Below, piece after piece: positions 63,113-64,000 of a stretch of 64,000 nucleotides of DNA (the stretch's first letter is position 1; each line of letters opens with the position of its first letter). The stretch is from Echinicola sp. 20G. GTDB taxonomy: Bacteria; Bacteroidota; Bacteroidia; Cytophagales; Cyclobacteriaceae. A program made the translations under genes and the position numbers. The notes below the pieces were generated by a model. It worked only from the letters and a program-made list of their open reading frames with translations. It was not told the DNA's origin and did no database searches. Location of the stretch: positions 251,001 to 315,000 of the forward strand of contig NZ_AP024154.1 of the NCBI RefSeq assembly GCF_015533855.1. The letters run 5' to 3'.

Positions 63113-64000
63113 TCAGGATAACTCAAGCTTCTCCAACCTGGCCATTAACGGCGGGTGGGAGTAATTCACAAATACATGCAATGGGTGAGGATTAATCTGT
63201 GTCAAGGTTTTGACAGAAAGGGTTTTGAGCGCACTGGCTAACGGTTCTCCAGCGTAAGTCTCTTTGGCATAGCGGTCTGCTTCAAACTCATTCTTTCTAC
63301 TTAATATATTTATCCCAATTCCCAAAAAGGTTGATATGGGAGAAAACAGCAATACAAATCCTATCAGGTTGAGATGCACTGCTACCCTTTCACCTCCCAG
63401 TGCTTGACTGATTGCTCCGCTGTTCACAAACAAAGACAAAACAAACAGCATCACACCTACTTGAAGGACACTCAGCACCATGCTTTGAAGGATGTGCTTT
63501 TTCTTATAATGGCCAATTTCATGCGCCAATACCGCCACCAATTCTTCTGTCGTATGCTGATTGATCAAAGTGTCATACAGTACAACTTTCTTTTGTTTTC
63601 CAATTCCTGAGAAGAAAGCATTGGCTTTCGTTGACCGAGTACTACCATCAATGACAAAAACATTCTCCAAAGAAAAGTCCACCGAATGGGAATAAGCCAT
63701 GATACTTTCTTTTAGTTCACCTTCTCCCAAAGGGGTCAACTTATTGAAAAGAGGTAAAATCCATGAAGTATAAAACATATTCAGCAGCACCATAAAAAAG
63801 GCAGCCACGGCCCAGAAATAGAGCCAAAATGATGTCCCCAACTGATCGATCAACCAAAGCAACAAGGCCAACAACCCTCCACCAAGAACAATCCCAAGCG
63901 CATAGCCCTTCAACTTGTCCAGCACAAAAGTCTTATTGGTAGTTTTATTAAAACCAAAATCCTCTTCAATCTTAAATGTATGATAGTAGTCAAAAGGCAG
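63113..64000 (-). CDS. M48 family Ste24-type metalloprotease, N-terminus beyond window
   Basis: A membrane zinc endopeptidase related to CAAX protease 1 (Ste24). The visible 295 residues continue in frame to the window edge: FDYYHTFKIEEDFGFNKTT is the conserved Ste24 segment before the first membrane region shown. The active site HEIGHYKKKH and several membrane segments (for example LLALLLWLIDQL and VLLFSPISTFLGIGIN) are intact. The C-terminus with HPPLMARLEKLE is complete. The gene is cut only at its 5' end. Confidence 0.92.
   Translation of the reverse strand: MPFDYYHTFKIEEDFGFNKTTNKTFVLDKLKGYALGIVLGGGLLALLLWLIDQLGTSFWLYFWAVAAFFMVLLNMFYTSWILPLFNKLTPLGEGELKESIMAYSHSVDFSLENVFVIDGSTRSTKANAFFSGIGKQKKVVLYDTLINQHTTEELVAVLAHEIGHYKKKHILQSMVLSVLQVGVMLFVLSLFVNSGAISQALGGERVAVHLNLIGFVLLFSPISTFLGIGINILSRKNEFEADRYAKETYAGEPLASALKTLSVKTLTQINPHPLHVFVNYSHPPLMARLEKLELS

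Noticed and set aside
1..64000. CRISPR arrays, insertion sequences, integrases, prophage or toxin-antitoxin genes
   Set aside because: No regularly spaced repeats, transposase or integrase motifs, or short paired toxin genes were found; all large frames have chromosomal household or exported functions.

Overview
The window looks like a chromosomal segment of a Bacteroidota bacterium, most likely a Cytophagales member near Cyclobacteriaceae (Cyclobacterium, Echinicola or Algoriphagus type). The evidence is the SusC/SusD pair, the gliding genes gldA-gldF-gldG, the DUF4290-murA pair, a DUF5686 outer-membrane protein, -7 boxes of the Bacteroidota form TAnnTTTG, and few Shine-Dalgarno sequences. 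The genus is inference. I see no phage, insertion sequence, CRISPR array or defence island.

Layout. Positions 1-1862 hold part of the translation locus on the minus strand: tRNA-Tyr, tRNA-Gly, tRNA-Thr, tuf and the 5' part of a probable tRNA-Trp. Positions 2029-9243 carry an M1 aminopeptidase lipoprotein, an orphan biotin carrier protein, pyrH-frr and a DUF5686 outer-membrane protein. Positions 9949-19788 are the clearest accessory block: SusC, SusD, a very large FG-GAP/ASPIC-UnbV lipoprotein and a vanadium-haloperoxidase/PAP2-like lipoprotein, with no glycoside hydrolase and no local regulator.

Positions 19829-30552 are mostly housekeeping: nadD-gmk, an ECF sigma factor with an RsrA-like anti-sigma factor, a lipid A-type acyltransferase, a PcrA/UvrD helicase, DUF4290-murA, two secreted proteins of unknown role, and dnaN. 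Positions 30754-38569 hold gldG/gldF/gldA with an SDR gene, an M20 amidohydrolase, a flavin oxidoreductase, purine nucleoside phosphorylase and an FMN reductase.

Positions 38566-53945 are an unbroken minus-strand division and cell-wall (dcw) cluster, mraZ-rsmH-ftsL-ftsI-murE-mraY-murD-ftsW-murG-murC-ftsQ-ftsA-ftsZ. It lacks murF and ddl. It is preceded by a candidate MraZ operator (5-bp repeats at 10-bp spacing) next to a -7 box. Positions 54390-64000 hold a polyprenyl diphosphate synthase, an LpxR-like lipid A deacylase, an acyltransferase-gpsA phospholipid pair, and three exported hydrolases (SMP-30, phosphotriesterase-like, M81). An M48 protease is cut by the window end.

Most notable points: the SusCD-FG-GAP-haloperoxidase cassette; a MurA with Asp in place of the catalytic-loop Cys; an RsrA-like anti-sigma factor lacking the expected His ligand; the candidate MraZ operator; an FtsZ with two candidate C-terminal peptides; and a TTG-started transglutaminase-like protein with an unusually strong Shine-Dalgarno sequence.
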